DNA of 64,000 nucleotides, taken from positions 62,001 through 126,000 of the forward strand of contig CAZUZS010000003.1 in NCBI GenBank assembly GCA_964624795.1. The letters run 5' to 3'. A program made the translations under genes and the position numbers. The notes beneath the pieces are model-generated. The model did not search any database and had not been told where the DNA came from. It was given only the letters and a program-made list of their open reading frames with translations. Shown here piece by piece: positions 42,407-51,248 of this stretch (position 1 is the stretch's first letter; the number at the start of each line of letters is the position of its first letter). The DNA comes from CAZUZS01 sp964624795. GTDB lineage: Bacteria > Calditrichota > Calditrichia > RBG-13-44-9.

Positions 42407-43774
42407 ATGCCAACCATTTCACACAGGATTTCCGAATTTGCTGTTAATTTAAAATATGAAGACCTGCCGAAGGAAGTCGTTCAGCAGGTTAAACGATTTT
42501 TGCTGGATTCCATCGGCTGTGCCTTTGGCGGCTGGGAAACCGAAGATGTCCAGGTGCAGCACCTCGTTCATCAGCGGATGGGTGGTGCGGAGGAAGCGAC
42601 GGTCCTGGTCGGAGGTACGAAATTGCCAATGAGCCATGCCGCGCTCCTGAACAGCCTGCTTATCCGGGCGCTGGATTACAACGACATCTACTGGGAAGAA
42701 GATCCTTCGCACCCCAGCGATATTATTCCCGCCGCCCTCACCCCGGCCGAGGCGCTTGGCAAAAGCGGCAAGGAGGTCATCACCGCCATCGCCCTGGCTT
42801 ATGAATTCGAACAGCGAATGTGCGAATTTGCTCATCCCGGAATCCGGGAACGGAAGTGGCATCACGCCACGCTTACCGGTTTTGTTTCGCCCATCGTGGC
42901 AGGGAAGATTCTGGGCCTCAATGTGGACCAGATGGTAAATGCCATTGGCATTTCCGGAAGCCACACCTGCACCCTGGGCGCCGTGACCGCCGGGAAATTG
43001 ACCAATATGAAAAACACCGTGGATCCCCTGGCAGTGCAATCCGGGGTAATTGCCGCACTGCTGGCAAAAGAAGGCTATTCGGGACCGGAGCATGTCATCG
43101 ACGGCAAGGAGGGGCTTGCAGATACTTTCGGGCCGGAATTCGAATTAAACCTGCTTACCGAGAACCTGGGAAAGGACTGGCGCATTCTGCGGTGCAGCAT
43201 GAAGGCGTTCGCGGCGGAAGCACTCACACATTCCCCCATTTCGGCTGTTTTGAAGATTGTAAAAGAGAACAATTTGAAACCAGGCGAAATTTCCAACATT
43301 CTGGTGAAATCCATTGCCCGGGCGGCAGATATACTTTCCGATCCATCCAAATACAAGCCGACCAGCAAGGAAACTGCCGACCATAGTCTGCCCTACTGCC
43401 TTGCCGCCGCCATTGTGGACGGCATGGTAACGCCGGCCCAATTCAAGGATGAAAAATTGAAAGACCCGGCAATCTGGGAGTTGCTGCCCAAAATTAAAGT
43501 GGTTGCCGAAGCGGAATTCGAGAAGCTGTTCCCCCGCCTGAAAGCGACCGAGGTTGCGATTACAACAAAAGGTGGGAAAACGCATACACTGCGAATCGAT
43601 TATCCCAAGGGCGATTACCGCGATCCGATGACCGAAGAGGAGCTGCTTTACAAGTTTGACAGCATGGTGCTGGAAAAAGTTGGAAAGGAAAAGCGCGACC
43701 GCATGGTGGAACTGATCATGGGCCTGGAAAAGGTTGCAGACACCAGGGACTTTATGAAATGGATGGTCAGATAA
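42407..43774 (+). CDS. MmgE/PrpD family protein
   Basis: 455 aa, usual family length. The N-terminal helical domain shows VKRFLLDSIGCAFGG and ALDYNDIYWEEDPSHPSD; HHATLTGFVSPIVAGKILGL, NAIGISGSHTCTLGAV and MKAFAAEALTHSPISAVL follow, all MmgE/PrpD pattern. Members include 2-methylcitrate dehydratase and cis-aconitate decarboxylase; the substrate cannot be read from this sequence. No other methylcitrate-cycle gene is adjacent, so the prpD name is withheld. CAGGAG seven bases before ATG; the gene lies alone between terminators. Confidence 0.9.
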   Translation: MPTISHRISEFAVNLKYEDLPKEVVQQVKRFLLDSIGCAFGGWETEDVQVQHLVHQRMGGAEEATVLVGGTKLPMSHAALLNSLLIRALDYNDIYWEEDPSHPSDIIPAALTPAEALGKSGKEVITAIALAYEFEQRMCEFAHPGIRERKWHHATLTGFVSPIVAGKILGLNVDQMVNAIGISGSHTCTLGAVTAGKLTNMKNTVDPLAVQSGVIAALLAKEGYSGPEHVIDGKEGLADTFGPEFELNLLTENLGKDWRILRCSMKAFAAEALTHSPISAVLKIVKENNLKPGEISNILVKSIARAADILSDPSKYKPTSKETADHSLPYCLAAAIVDGMVTPAQFKDEKLKDPAIWELLPKIKVVAEAEFEKLFPRLKATEVAITTKGGKTHTLRIDYPKGDYRDPMTEEELLYKFDSMVLEKVGKEKRDRMVELIMGLEKVADTRDFMKWMVR

Positions 43775-43784
43775 CCGAGCCTGC

Positions 43785-43810
43785 ATCCGGTTAATCTGCA
43801 TGAACCGGAT
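43785..43810. terminator. Inverted repeat between convergent genes
   Basis: ATCCGGTT (43785-43792) and AACCGGAT (43803-43810) form a perfect 8-bp stem with a 10-nt loop, midway between the convergent MmgE/PrpD and lipoprotein genes. T-runs are weak on both strands, so a bidirectional terminator is likely but not certain. Confidence 0.55.
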
Positions 43811-43821
43811 TGTGCTTCATT

Positions 43822-44664
43822 CTACAGCGTTAACTGCTTCATGAAAAGATCGACATTTTCGAGAAATCGGTCGATGGCGCCGGCGTACCCTGCCTGGTAA
43901 ATGGGCAGATTGCGCAGTGTGACGCCTTGTTGATAAATTTGCGTCAACTGACCCAACAACTCTTCCCGGTCACCTTCTCCTCCAAAAATAACCTGCTTTA
44001 CCTGGGGTTGAATATCTTTGAACTTGCCGCGAAGCGAATAATATTGCTCGTAGCCTTCACCTTCCGTCAATTTACCAAGTGTGGCAGCAACCTCTTGCAA
44101 ATGGCCATATACGATCCCAAGACTATCTATCTCCACAAGATCCATCTTCATCAGAAGCGTCTCTGCCTGGAGAAGGTAAAGTTTCCGCTCGTTAATCTCC
44201 TTTTGCTCGCTTGCCGGAAGTTCCTCGCTGGTCGCCAGCGCCTGGTTCAAATCCCGCTCAAGAGAGTGCACAAGCGTTTTTTTCTTCTCAAAATCATCGG
44301 TCGATTTAAGCTGCTCAAAAAGCAGGTTTGCCCGCAAAGCATAAACGGTTTCAACATTATCCCTGGGGATTTCCGGTGAAATCTTGTTGATTGCCTCATT
44401 CACGTCCCGCAAAGACTTGCTGTAATCTCCCAGCCGGTAGTAGCTATCCGCCCGCAGCAATTTAATCTGGAAACACTCCGCGGAGTTTCCGGTGCAGTTG
44501 TTGTCCGGGTTAATTACATCCTGGTATTTTCCGGACTCGTGCAGTGCTTTGATCTTTTTCAGTTTGGTTGTGGCGCACCCGGAAACAAAAAAGTTTGCCA
44601 GCGAGAAGAGAAATACAGCGATCAGAAGCGCGTAGACTCTGCGAATTAACATTTGCCTTTGCAT
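43822..44664 (-). CDS. Hypothetical TPR-like lipoprotein
   Basis: 280 aa. Lipoprotein signal with lipobox FVSGC, Cys30. The mature part is helical; residues about 37-105 look like two degenerate tetratricopeptide units (ALHESGKYQDVINPDN; RADSYYRLGDYSKSLRDVNEAI). A Cys pair (in DNNCTGNSAECF) may form a disulfide. No named family recognised. It lies downstream of the unknown membrane gene at 44873-46186 on the same strand, and the two may work together at the envelope (inference). GGGGG six bases before ATG. Confidence 0.7.
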   Translation of the reverse strand: MQRQMLIRRVYALLIAVFLFSLANFFVSGCATTKLKKIKALHESGKYQDVINPDNNCTGNSAECFQIKLLRADSYYRLGDYSKSLRDVNEAINKISPEIPRDNVETVYALRANLLFEQLKSTDDFEKKKTLVHSLERDLNQALATSEELPASEQKEINERKLYLLQAETLLMKMDLVEIDSLGIVYGHLQEVAATLGKLTEGEGYEQYYSLRGKFKDIQPQVKQVIFGGEGDREELLGQLTQIYQQGVTLRNLPIYQAGYAGAIDRFLENVDLFMKQLTL

Positions 44665-44872
44665 GGCGATCCCCCAAATTATTGAAATGAAACCGATTAA
44701 TTGACGATTTAGATATATCCGAAAAATATTTGAATTGCAAGTCCGGGATCCGGATTACATAGATTTTCTCAAGCATTTCCGCCGGTGAAGAAATGAAAAC
44801 CCGGCCATCACCTGGGCCTCACCACTATTTCGCCCAGCAATATTTAAAAGACAAAAATACAGTGAGCTTTAA

Positions 44873-46186
44873 TCACTTCAGGTAACCCAATATTTTATCA
44901 ACCGCCACCTTTTTCTCGCGGATATTCTGCACGAGACCAAGCAGCCGACCCAGTATGGAATTGCCCTCTTTATCGTCCTTCACTTTCTCGATATAATCTG
45001 CAAAATTACGGTAATTATTCAGATCTCCAAAATCCTGGTGGCTGAGCGCTTTGCTCAAATCGGTATCGACCAGCATCTCGCGCAGAAGCTTAAGGGAACC
45101 GGCAAACTCTTCCTTAGTCCCCTTCATTTTCTTTTCGTATTTTTTCCAGAGTGCATCCGGCTCATCCTGAGCCGCCAAGTCTTTTAACGTAGCGAGCAGA
45201 CCGGACTTGTCTTCAGGTTTGTTGCTCATCAATTCAGTTTGAAAGCTGCGCTTGAACAGGTCGATATTCAGGAAAACCGCCTGCGCGGTATCGGAATCCA
45301 GCACATTCGGATTCACGTCGGCAATGGTTATTGGCTGATCCAAAACGCGCTTTTTCCATTTTTCATAGTAATCTCCGGCAAGGGTGCTGCCTACCCGCAG
45401 AATATTGCCTACCAACGCCATGGCTGGTTTTGCGCCGATAATTGTGCCGATAGTCCCCACCGAATTTTGCAGTAAATCCTTCAGCGGATCCTGCTTCTTC
45501 ACCAGATCCTCGATGAGCGTGGCAGCGGTTTTTGCCGCACTGTACTTGCCCTCCTTCTCAGCCTGCTGCGCATTGCTCAGGTGCTCTTTAACGGTATCGA
45601 TAATTCCGCCCAGTTTTGCCCTCTCATTTTCCGGCAGAATATCTTTTGCGGCATCAACTGTGTCCACAATATTCTTGGCCTTGTCGATCATATCCCTGAC
45701 CTGGTTTTTTTCCTCCGGAGTTGCGATTTCCCCGCTGACTGGCGCCTCGCTGGCGACCTCATTTTTTGAGCCGGTCCTGCTTCCAAAATAAAACGCGATC
45801 ACCGCCATGATGATATTGGCCAGTGTTTCCGGAATCTTGACAGAGCCACTATAAAAAACCTGGAACGAAAACAGCATTAGTCCAAGTGCAATAATAATGA
45901 AGGTGATGACCGAACGAACGGTGCCGACCGGAACACCGAACGGCAGCTTGAAGTACTCTCTCAAGGTGTTTAAATCGGTGCATCTTGCGAGCAATTTTCT
46001 TTGTATGTATATGAAGGAAACCACCGTGGACATGACAATCAGACTCATCAAAATGATGATCATTACAATAATATAATCTGGCGCCCGCGCGGCTTCTGTC
46101 TGCCCCTGGGCAAACAGGTGTATCGGAATTGAAAAAATGAACAAAAATATGATAAAAACCCGCAAATCACTTTTTTTGATAAGCAT
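44873..46186 (-). CDS. Unknown three-segment membrane protein
   Basis: 437 aa from the ATG at 46186 (GGGGGAAAG upstream); a frame to 46348 exists but lacks a ribosome site. Signal-like segment (about 8-27, ending HLFAQ), then TM helices at about 37-58 and 84-110 with the motif VPVGTVRSVITFIIIALGLM, and a helix ending AVIAFYFGSRTGSK. The C-terminal roughly 290 residues are soluble, helical and charged, with Ala/Lys-rich stretches (DMIDKAKNIVDTVDAAKDIL). I recall the VR-xxI plus FYFGSR pattern from uncharacterised bacterial membrane proteins but know no function. Gap of 208 bp to the downstream lipoprotein. Confidence 0.7.
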   Translation of the reverse strand: MLIKKSDLRVFIIFLFIFSIPIHLFAQGQTEAARAPDYIIVMIIILMSLIVMSTVVSFIYIQRKLLARCTDLNTLREYFKLPFGVPVGTVRSVITFIIIALGLMLFSFQVFYSGSVKIPETLANIIMAVIAFYFGSRTGSKNEVASEAPVSGEIATPEEKNQVRDMIDKAKNIVDTVDAAKDILPENERAKLGGIIDTVKEHLSNAQQAEKEGKYSAAKTAATLIEDLVKKQDPLKDLLQNSVGTIGTIIGAKPAMALVGNILRVGSTLAGDYYEKWKKRVLDQPITIADVNPNVLDSDTAQAVFLNIDLFKRSFQTELMSNKPEDKSGLLATLKDLAAQDEPDALWKKYEKKMKGTKEEFAGSLKLLREMLVDTDLSKALSHQDFGDLNNYRNFADYIEKVKDDKEGNSILGRLLGLVQNIREKKVAVDKILGYLK

Positions 46187-46348
46187 GGTTTCTTTCCCCC
46201 GGGATTGATTAAAATCGAAGCAAAAAACATCCCTGTCGAGATTTGCAGTTCCTGAAGTTTCTGGACGGAATATAAGCAACTCCCCTAAACCTGTCAATCG
46301 AAATCCCGGCGTTTCCGAAATCTGTTGGAGGCTAAAGCAGTGTGGCAC

Positions 46349-46685
46349 TCGATTTTATAATTAACTGAGAAATCGAAAGCTGTGGCGACGCCCTGCCGGA
46401 ATGTAAAACACCCAATCTCCTGAGAACGCTGCATGTTTCTAAGGAACTTTATGAAAAGCTCGCCCGGTTGATTCCTCCGCTGCCCACGGGAATTTGTCTG
46501 GCCCTGCCATCAATCAGGCGAAAACTTATTCCCCTGCATTTTCTGAATAAATCCAAAACCGATAAAAAAAATCTTGGGTTGTTCAAAAGACAACATGAAA
46601 ATAAATTGTGGGCAGTTTGACCATCGGTCTACTATCAGAGCAGCGCTGAGATTATCCGCAATATCGAAAACAAGAGGAATCCGGA
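46349..46685 (+). other. Gap with a stop-free remnant frame
   Basis: 337 bp between divergently oriented genes. On the plus strand about 80 codons from about 46370 to 46620 are free of stops and read like protein (HVSKELYEKLARLIPPLPTG) but lack an ATG and a ribosome site, so this may be a decayed gene end or chance. An ACCGATAA box at 46558-46565 lacks a matching -35. AAGAGG before 46686 is the ribosome site of the next gene. Confidence 0.35.
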
Positions 46686-47540
46686 ATGGCAGAAGACAGG
46701 TTTATTAGTATCCCAATAGCCCGATTCAAAATATTATTATGGATCGCGGCATTCATCATAACCATCAGCAGCGCCGTTTACCAGAGGATGACCGGTCCTA
46801 CCTACCCGGCCAAAGGGGAGATCGGTATCGCCGGGCAAACTGTTACATTTAAATTGCTGCGCAGCGAAACCGTGGGCACTGACGCCCTGGTATCGCTCAT
46901 TGTTCCCGACGATTCAATCCGCGGTTCTGTCAAATACAGGCGATATAAATCGAATGACGAATGGACTGAGATTCCGATGCAAAGAGTTGGTGACACGCTT
47001 GCTGCTTATTTGCCCAGCCAGCCACCGGCAGGCAAAATAATGTATTATGTTTATCTCGAATCTCCGAAAGAGCATGTTTCAATTACTGGTACCGAGCCGG
47101 TAGTTCTCCGTTACAAAGGCTCAGTTCCCGATGGAATCCTTATCCCGCACATATTTCTCATGTTTCTTGCCATGCTTTTTTCCAACCGCACCGCCCTGGA
47201 AGCACTGGACCGGGAGGGAAATGCCAGACGTTACATGTTCTGGACGATTGGTCTATTCCTGATTGGCGGTTTTATTCTGGGCCCGCTGGTGCAAAAATAT
47301 GCTTTTGGCGAGCTCTGGACGGGCATTCCGTTTGGCTACGATCTCACGGATAACAAGACATTGATCGCCATGCTGGGATGGCTTTGGGCATGGTACAAAA
47401 ACAGCGGTGGAGAGAAACGGCGCGGATGGTACGTATTCGCCGCCCTGTTGATGTTAGCGGTTTATCTCATTCCGCACAGCGTGCTGGGCTCAGAGATGGA
47501 TTACACCAAGACAACGCAATCAATGGGCGTCCTCGGATAA
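46686..47540 (+). CDS. Unknown membrane protein with periplasmic beta domain
   Basis: 284 aa. An N-terminal TM helix (about 13-32) is followed by a roughly 110-residue periplasmic, beta-rich domain (about 40-148; GQTVTFKLLRSETVGTDALV, VKYRRYKSNDEWTEIPMQR) that looks Ig-like, then four TM segments (about 151-167, 183-205, 225-238, 247-265). Cytoplasmic loops carry ALDREGNARRYM. No family recognised. AAGAGG eight bases before ATG. A TTCCGGG/CCCGGAA inverted repeat at 47546-47560 follows the stop but has no T-run. Confidence 0.75.
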   Translation: MAEDRFISIPIARFKILLWIAAFIITISSAVYQRMTGPTYPAKGEIGIAGQTVTFKLLRSETVGTDALVSLIVPDDSIRGSVKYRRYKSNDEWTEIPMQRVGDTLAAYLPSQPPAGKIMYYVYLESPKEHVSITGTEPVVLRYKGSVPDGILIPHIFLMFLAMLFSNRTALEALDREGNARRYMFWTIGLFLIGGFILGPLVQKYAFGELWTGIPFGYDLTDNKTLIAMLGWLWAWYKNSGGEKRRGWYVFAALLMLAVYLIPHSVLGSEMDYTKTTQSMGVLG

Positions 47541-47874
47541 AATGGTTCCGGGGCCCGGAAATCGCGAAGCGCCTTGCATTGCATTGACGGAAATGGAAAA
47601 GAAGATCTGTAAAACATTATAGATAAAAATGTAAATGGACCCGGAAAATTTATTCACGTTGCACTCAGTTATTGATAATTATCCTGTCAAAATTCGTTTC
47701 ATCTTGAGCCATGAGAGCTGTCGTTTCGCACCAAGTATGTTTCCGCTCCCTGCCCAATGCGCTGCGCTCCAAGCTCTGAGCGTGGTTTTCATCTTTCAGA
47801 TCTTTCTTTCGGCACCCGGAACTTTATCGTAAATTTCGGCTTAATAATGAGGTCAATAACAACTATGTTTGTGA
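47541..47874 (+). other. Gap upstream of mfd
   Basis: 334 bp. Apart from the GC-rich inverted repeat 47546-47560, nothing recognisable: a 65-codon frame at 47635-47832 has no ribosome site and no family resemblance. The mfd promoter is presumably near its 3' end, but no consensus boxes are clear. Confidence 0.3.
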
Positions 47875-50800
47875 ATGCTGAAAATTAAGTCGATCCTAAG
47901 CGAATTACCGGAATTCGGAACCTTAAAAGAAAAACTATTCTCCCAATACAAAATTAATATTAGAGGAATAAACGGGTCGTTTTTAGGCTTTGTGCTGAAT
48001 TACATCGTCGAGCTTTTTGAGAACGACCTGTTAGCCATCGTTCCCGATTCGGAACAGGCGGAAAAACTGGCTGACGATCTGCAGTCCCTGATGCCGGACA
48101 GCCGGGTTCTTTATTTCCCGCAAGCCGAAGTCGTTCCGTTCGACAAAGGCAGTTTTGCGCCTGCACTACACAGCGCCCGTCTCAATGCGCTGGTTTCCCT
48201 GATGGAAAACCCGGTCTCGGTAGTCATCACTACCCCGATTGGGCTTTTGCAGCGCATCAATTCACCCGAATCCATCAAAACGCAGGTGAGTCACATAAAG
48301 GTAGGGGACGAGCTGGATCGTGATTTCTTACTGGAATGGCTCGTGGAATCAGGTTTCGAGCGGGTTGCGGCAATCGAGGAGATCGGCCAGTTCAGCGCGC
48401 GCGGCGGTATTGTTGATGTCTTTTCATTCGAGGCCGGCGCGCCCAACCGCATTGAGTTTTTTGGCGACTCCATCGAATCCATAAGGGAATTCGATATTCT
48501 CACCCAGATGTCCATTCGCCAGGTTGAAAAAATACGCATTGTGGGAAGGGGCCAGAACAGCCCACAAAACGCGACACTTTTCGATTATCTGAAGCCCGGA
48601 TCGCTGATTTTTTGGGATGATATAGAGCACACCCGAAAAATCATGAATGAATGGCTGGATAACGCAGAGAGGTTATTCAGTGATCAGGTGGAACGCAGTG
48701 ATCAGCCGCAGAAAATCTACCTTTCGCGGGACGAGGTTGAGAAACGGAGCAACGTCTACCGCCAGATAGTTCACACACATTTCCAGGCTAAGGACGGCGT
48801 GGATGTCAGTTTCAACGTGCAGCAGCCGCAATCTTTCCACGGGAATATAAAGCTGCTGGTGAAATATCTCGACAAGAGGCTCGGCCGAAAGAGCCGTGTC
48901 AATTACCCGTTGTATGTAGTTTACGATAAACCAGCCCGCCGCGAGCGTCTTGAAGAATTCATCTTAGCGGAAATGGAATGGCTGCCACCCATTCGGTTTA
49001 TCCAGGGGGATATTCATAACGGATTCCTGCTCCCCGATCTGCCATTGGAGATCCTCACTGAACACGAAATCTTCGACCGGATCAAGGCGCGCAGAAACCG
49101 CCGCAAGCTCCGTGTTTCGGGCAGCCTGATCCGCCAGTTGAACAACCTGAAATACGGCGATTACGTGGTGCATGTGGATTACGGTGTGGGGCGCTATCTC
49201 GGCACCGAACGCATTACCGTTGCCGATGTCCAAAAAGACTGTCTGAAAATTGAATATGACAACAGCGATCTTCTCTATGTCAATCTGGACAAGCTGAATC
49301 GTGTTCAGAAATATGTGAGTGAAGAAGGCTATTCACCGCCGCTCACCCACCTGGGGAGTGCCGATTGGGAGCGGACCAAGGAAAAAACCCGGAAAGCGGT
49401 GGAGAATATTGCACGGGACCTGGTTCAGCTTTATGCAACAAGAATGAGCGGGAAAGGCAATGCTTTCGCTGAAGACACCCTCTGGCAGAAAGAACTGGAA
49501 GCGTCGTTCATTTATGCCGATACGCCCGACCAGGCGCGCGCTACCCGCGAGGTAAAGCAGGACATGGAGCGGGATAAACCGATGGATCGTCTGATTTGTG
49601 GCGACGTGGGATTTGGAAAAACCGAAGTCGCCATACGGGCGGCATTTAAGTCGGTAATGGATGGAAAGCAGGTAGCAGTGTTGGTTCCGACTACCATTCT
49701 TGCGCAACAGCACTACCACACCTTCCGGGAAAGAATGAGAAATTTCCCGGTGAACATCGAAGTTTTGTCTCGTTTCCGGAGCCGTGCCGAGCAGAAGAAA
49801 GTTGTAGAGCGGGCGCAGACCGGCGACGTGGACATCCTGATTGGCACCCACCGCCTGCTTTCCGAAGATGTCGAGTTCAAGGATCTGGCACTGCTTATCG
49901 TGGATGAGGAGCAGCAGTTCGGGGTAAAGCACAAGGAAAAACTGCGGAAGCTCAAGGCCAATGTGGACACGCTCACGCTCACCGCAACACCAATCCCGCG
50001 AACACTTCAAATGGCCCTGATGGGTGCCAGGGATCTTTCCAATATCGATACGCCGCCTCGCAACAGGCACCCGATCATAACCGAAATATGCACCTGGGAG
50101 CGCGAGTTGGTCTATCGGGCAATCACCTATGAAATAGATCGCGGCGGGCAGGTATTTTTTGTCCATAACCGGGTTCAGACCATAAACGGGGTGTACGAGA
50201 TATTGAAACAGACCGTCCCCCAGGCGCGAATTGCCATTGCTCACGGCCAGATGCGGGAACATGAGCTTGAAAAAGTCATGAACGATTTTTACCATAGAAA
50301 ATATGATGTGCTGCTGGCCACCATGATTATTGAGAACGGCCTGGATATTCCAAACTGTAACACCATTATTATCAACCGCGCCGACCGCTTTGGTTTGGCG
50401 CAGCTTTACCAGTTGCGGGGGCGGGTCGGTCGCTCGGACCGGCAGGCTTATGCCTACCTTCTCGTGCCGCCTCACGACCGTCTTAACGAAACATCCATCA
50501 AACGGCTCTACGCGATCGAAGAATTCTCTGAGCTTGGCTCGGGCCTGAAAATCGCTATGCGCGATCTTGAAATCCGCGGAGCGGGAAATTTGTTGGGACA
50601 CCAGCAGAGTGGCTATATTAACGCAGTGGGATACGATCTGTATCAAAAAATACTTCGCGACGCCGTGGATAAAATCCAGCAGGAAACACTGCCGGAAGAA
50701 TTTGTCGTGCGGCATAAGCCGCGGGTGGACGCCGCAGTGGATGTGGATGCCGAGCTGTTCATACCGGATGATTACATCGAATCCGGTAACGAAAAGGTCG

Positions 50801-51174
50801 TGATTTACCATCGCCTGCTAAACCTGGAGAGCCTGGTCAGCATCGATAATCTTGCTAAAGAACTGCGGGACCGTTTCGGCCCGCTGCCGGTGCAAGTGCG
50901 CCAGCTAATCGATATGGTAAAAATTAAACGCCTGGCCAGCCAGCATTCTATTAAACAGGTGAAAATACATAAGAACAATATGGTTTTGCACCTTGATGAC
51001 CGGGTTGTGGAAACCGATGAGTTCATCGAAAATGAGCTTCCCCGTTACATCAATCAGCAAATGGCCCCGGTAGATTTTAGCCAGACGAACGGTTTTAAAG
51101 TGAGGCTTCGTCTGGATGGACGAAGCGCCCCGGATTACCTGACATTTGCAAAAAACTTCTTGCAAAATTTATAA
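47875..51174 (+). CDS. mfd: Transcription-repair coupling factor Mfd
   Basis: 1099 aa. UvrB-like N-terminal domains (FPQAEVVPFDKGSFAPALHS; GGIVDVFSFEAGAPNRIEFF), RNA-polymerase-interacting domain (NLKYGDYVVHVDYGVGRYLG), then superfamily 2 helicase motifs: Walker A GDVGFGKTEVAIRAAF (about residue 575), VDEEQQFGVKHK (about 677), LTATPIPRTLQMAL, and QLRGRVGRSD, with the C-terminal TRCF domain. Mfd removes stalled RNA polymerase at lesions and recruits UvrA. It heads a same-strand run of chaperone and regulatory genes. Confidence 0.97.
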   Translation: MLKIKSILSELPEFGTLKEKLFSQYKINIRGINGSFLGFVLNYIVELFENDLLAIVPDSEQAEKLADDLQSLMPDSRVLYFPQAEVVPFDKGSFAPALHSARLNALVSLMENPVSVVITTPIGLLQRINSPESIKTQVSHIKVGDELDRDFLLEWLVESGFERVAAIEEIGQFSARGGIVDVFSFEAGAPNRIEFFGDSIESIREFDILTQMSIRQVEKIRIVGRGQNSPQNATLFDYLKPGSLIFWDDIEHTRKIMNEWLDNAERLFSDQVERSDQPQKIYLSRDEVEKRSNVYRQIVHTHFQAKDGVDVSFNVQQPQSFHGNIKLLVKYLDKRLGRKSRVNYPLYVVYDKPARRERLEEFILAEMEWLPPIRFIQGDIHNGFLLPDLPLEILTEHEIFDRIKARRNRRKLRVSGSLIRQLNNLKYGDYVVHVDYGVGRYLGTERITVADVQKDCLKIEYDNSDLLYVNLDKLNRVQKYVSEEGYSPPLTHLGSADWERTKEKTRKAVENIARDLVQLYATRMSGKGNAFAEDTLWQKELEASFIYADTPDQARATREVKQDMERDKPMDRLICGDVGFGKTEVAIRAAFKSVMDGKQVAVLVPTTILAQQHYHTFRERMRNFPVNIEVLSRFRSRAEQKKVVERAQTGDVDILIGTHRLLSEDVEFKDLALLIVDEEQQFGVKHKEKLRKLKANVDTLTLTATPIPRTLQMALMGARDLSNIDTPPRNRHPIITEICTWERELVYRAITYEIDRGGQVFFVHNRVQTINGVYEILKQTVPQARIAIAHGQMREHELEKVMNDFYHRKYDVLLATMIIENGLDIPNCNTIIINRADRFGLAQLYQLRGRVGRSDRQAYAYLLVPPHDRLNETSIKRLYAIEEFSELGSGLKIAMRDLEIRGAGNLLGHQQSGYINAVGYDLYQKILRDAVDKIQQETLPEEFVVRHKPRVDAAVDVDAELFIPDDYIESGNEKVVIYHRLLNLESLVSIDNLAKELRDRFGPLPVQVRQLIDMVKIKRLASQHSIKQVKIHKNNMVLHLDDRVVETDEFIENELPRYINQQMAPVDFSQTNGFKVRLRLDGRSAPDYLTFAKNFLQNL

Positions 51175-51248
51175 TAAAAGAATACTTTTTTAAGTTTATG
51201 AATATTAAACCGGACAAAGTTGATAACATTTTGAAGGAGGAGAATTAG

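Noticed and set aside
46558..46565. ACCGATAA, a possible sigma-28 -10 box upstream of 46686
   Set aside because: No TAAA lies 15 bases upstream, so the two-part promoter is not complete.
47635..47832. 65-codon plus-strand frame upstream of mfd
   Set aside because: No ribosome site, hydrophobic and Cys-rich at random, no recognised family.
49333..50811. 492-codon minus-strand frame
   Set aside because: Antisense shadow of mfd helicase domains; no family features of its own.
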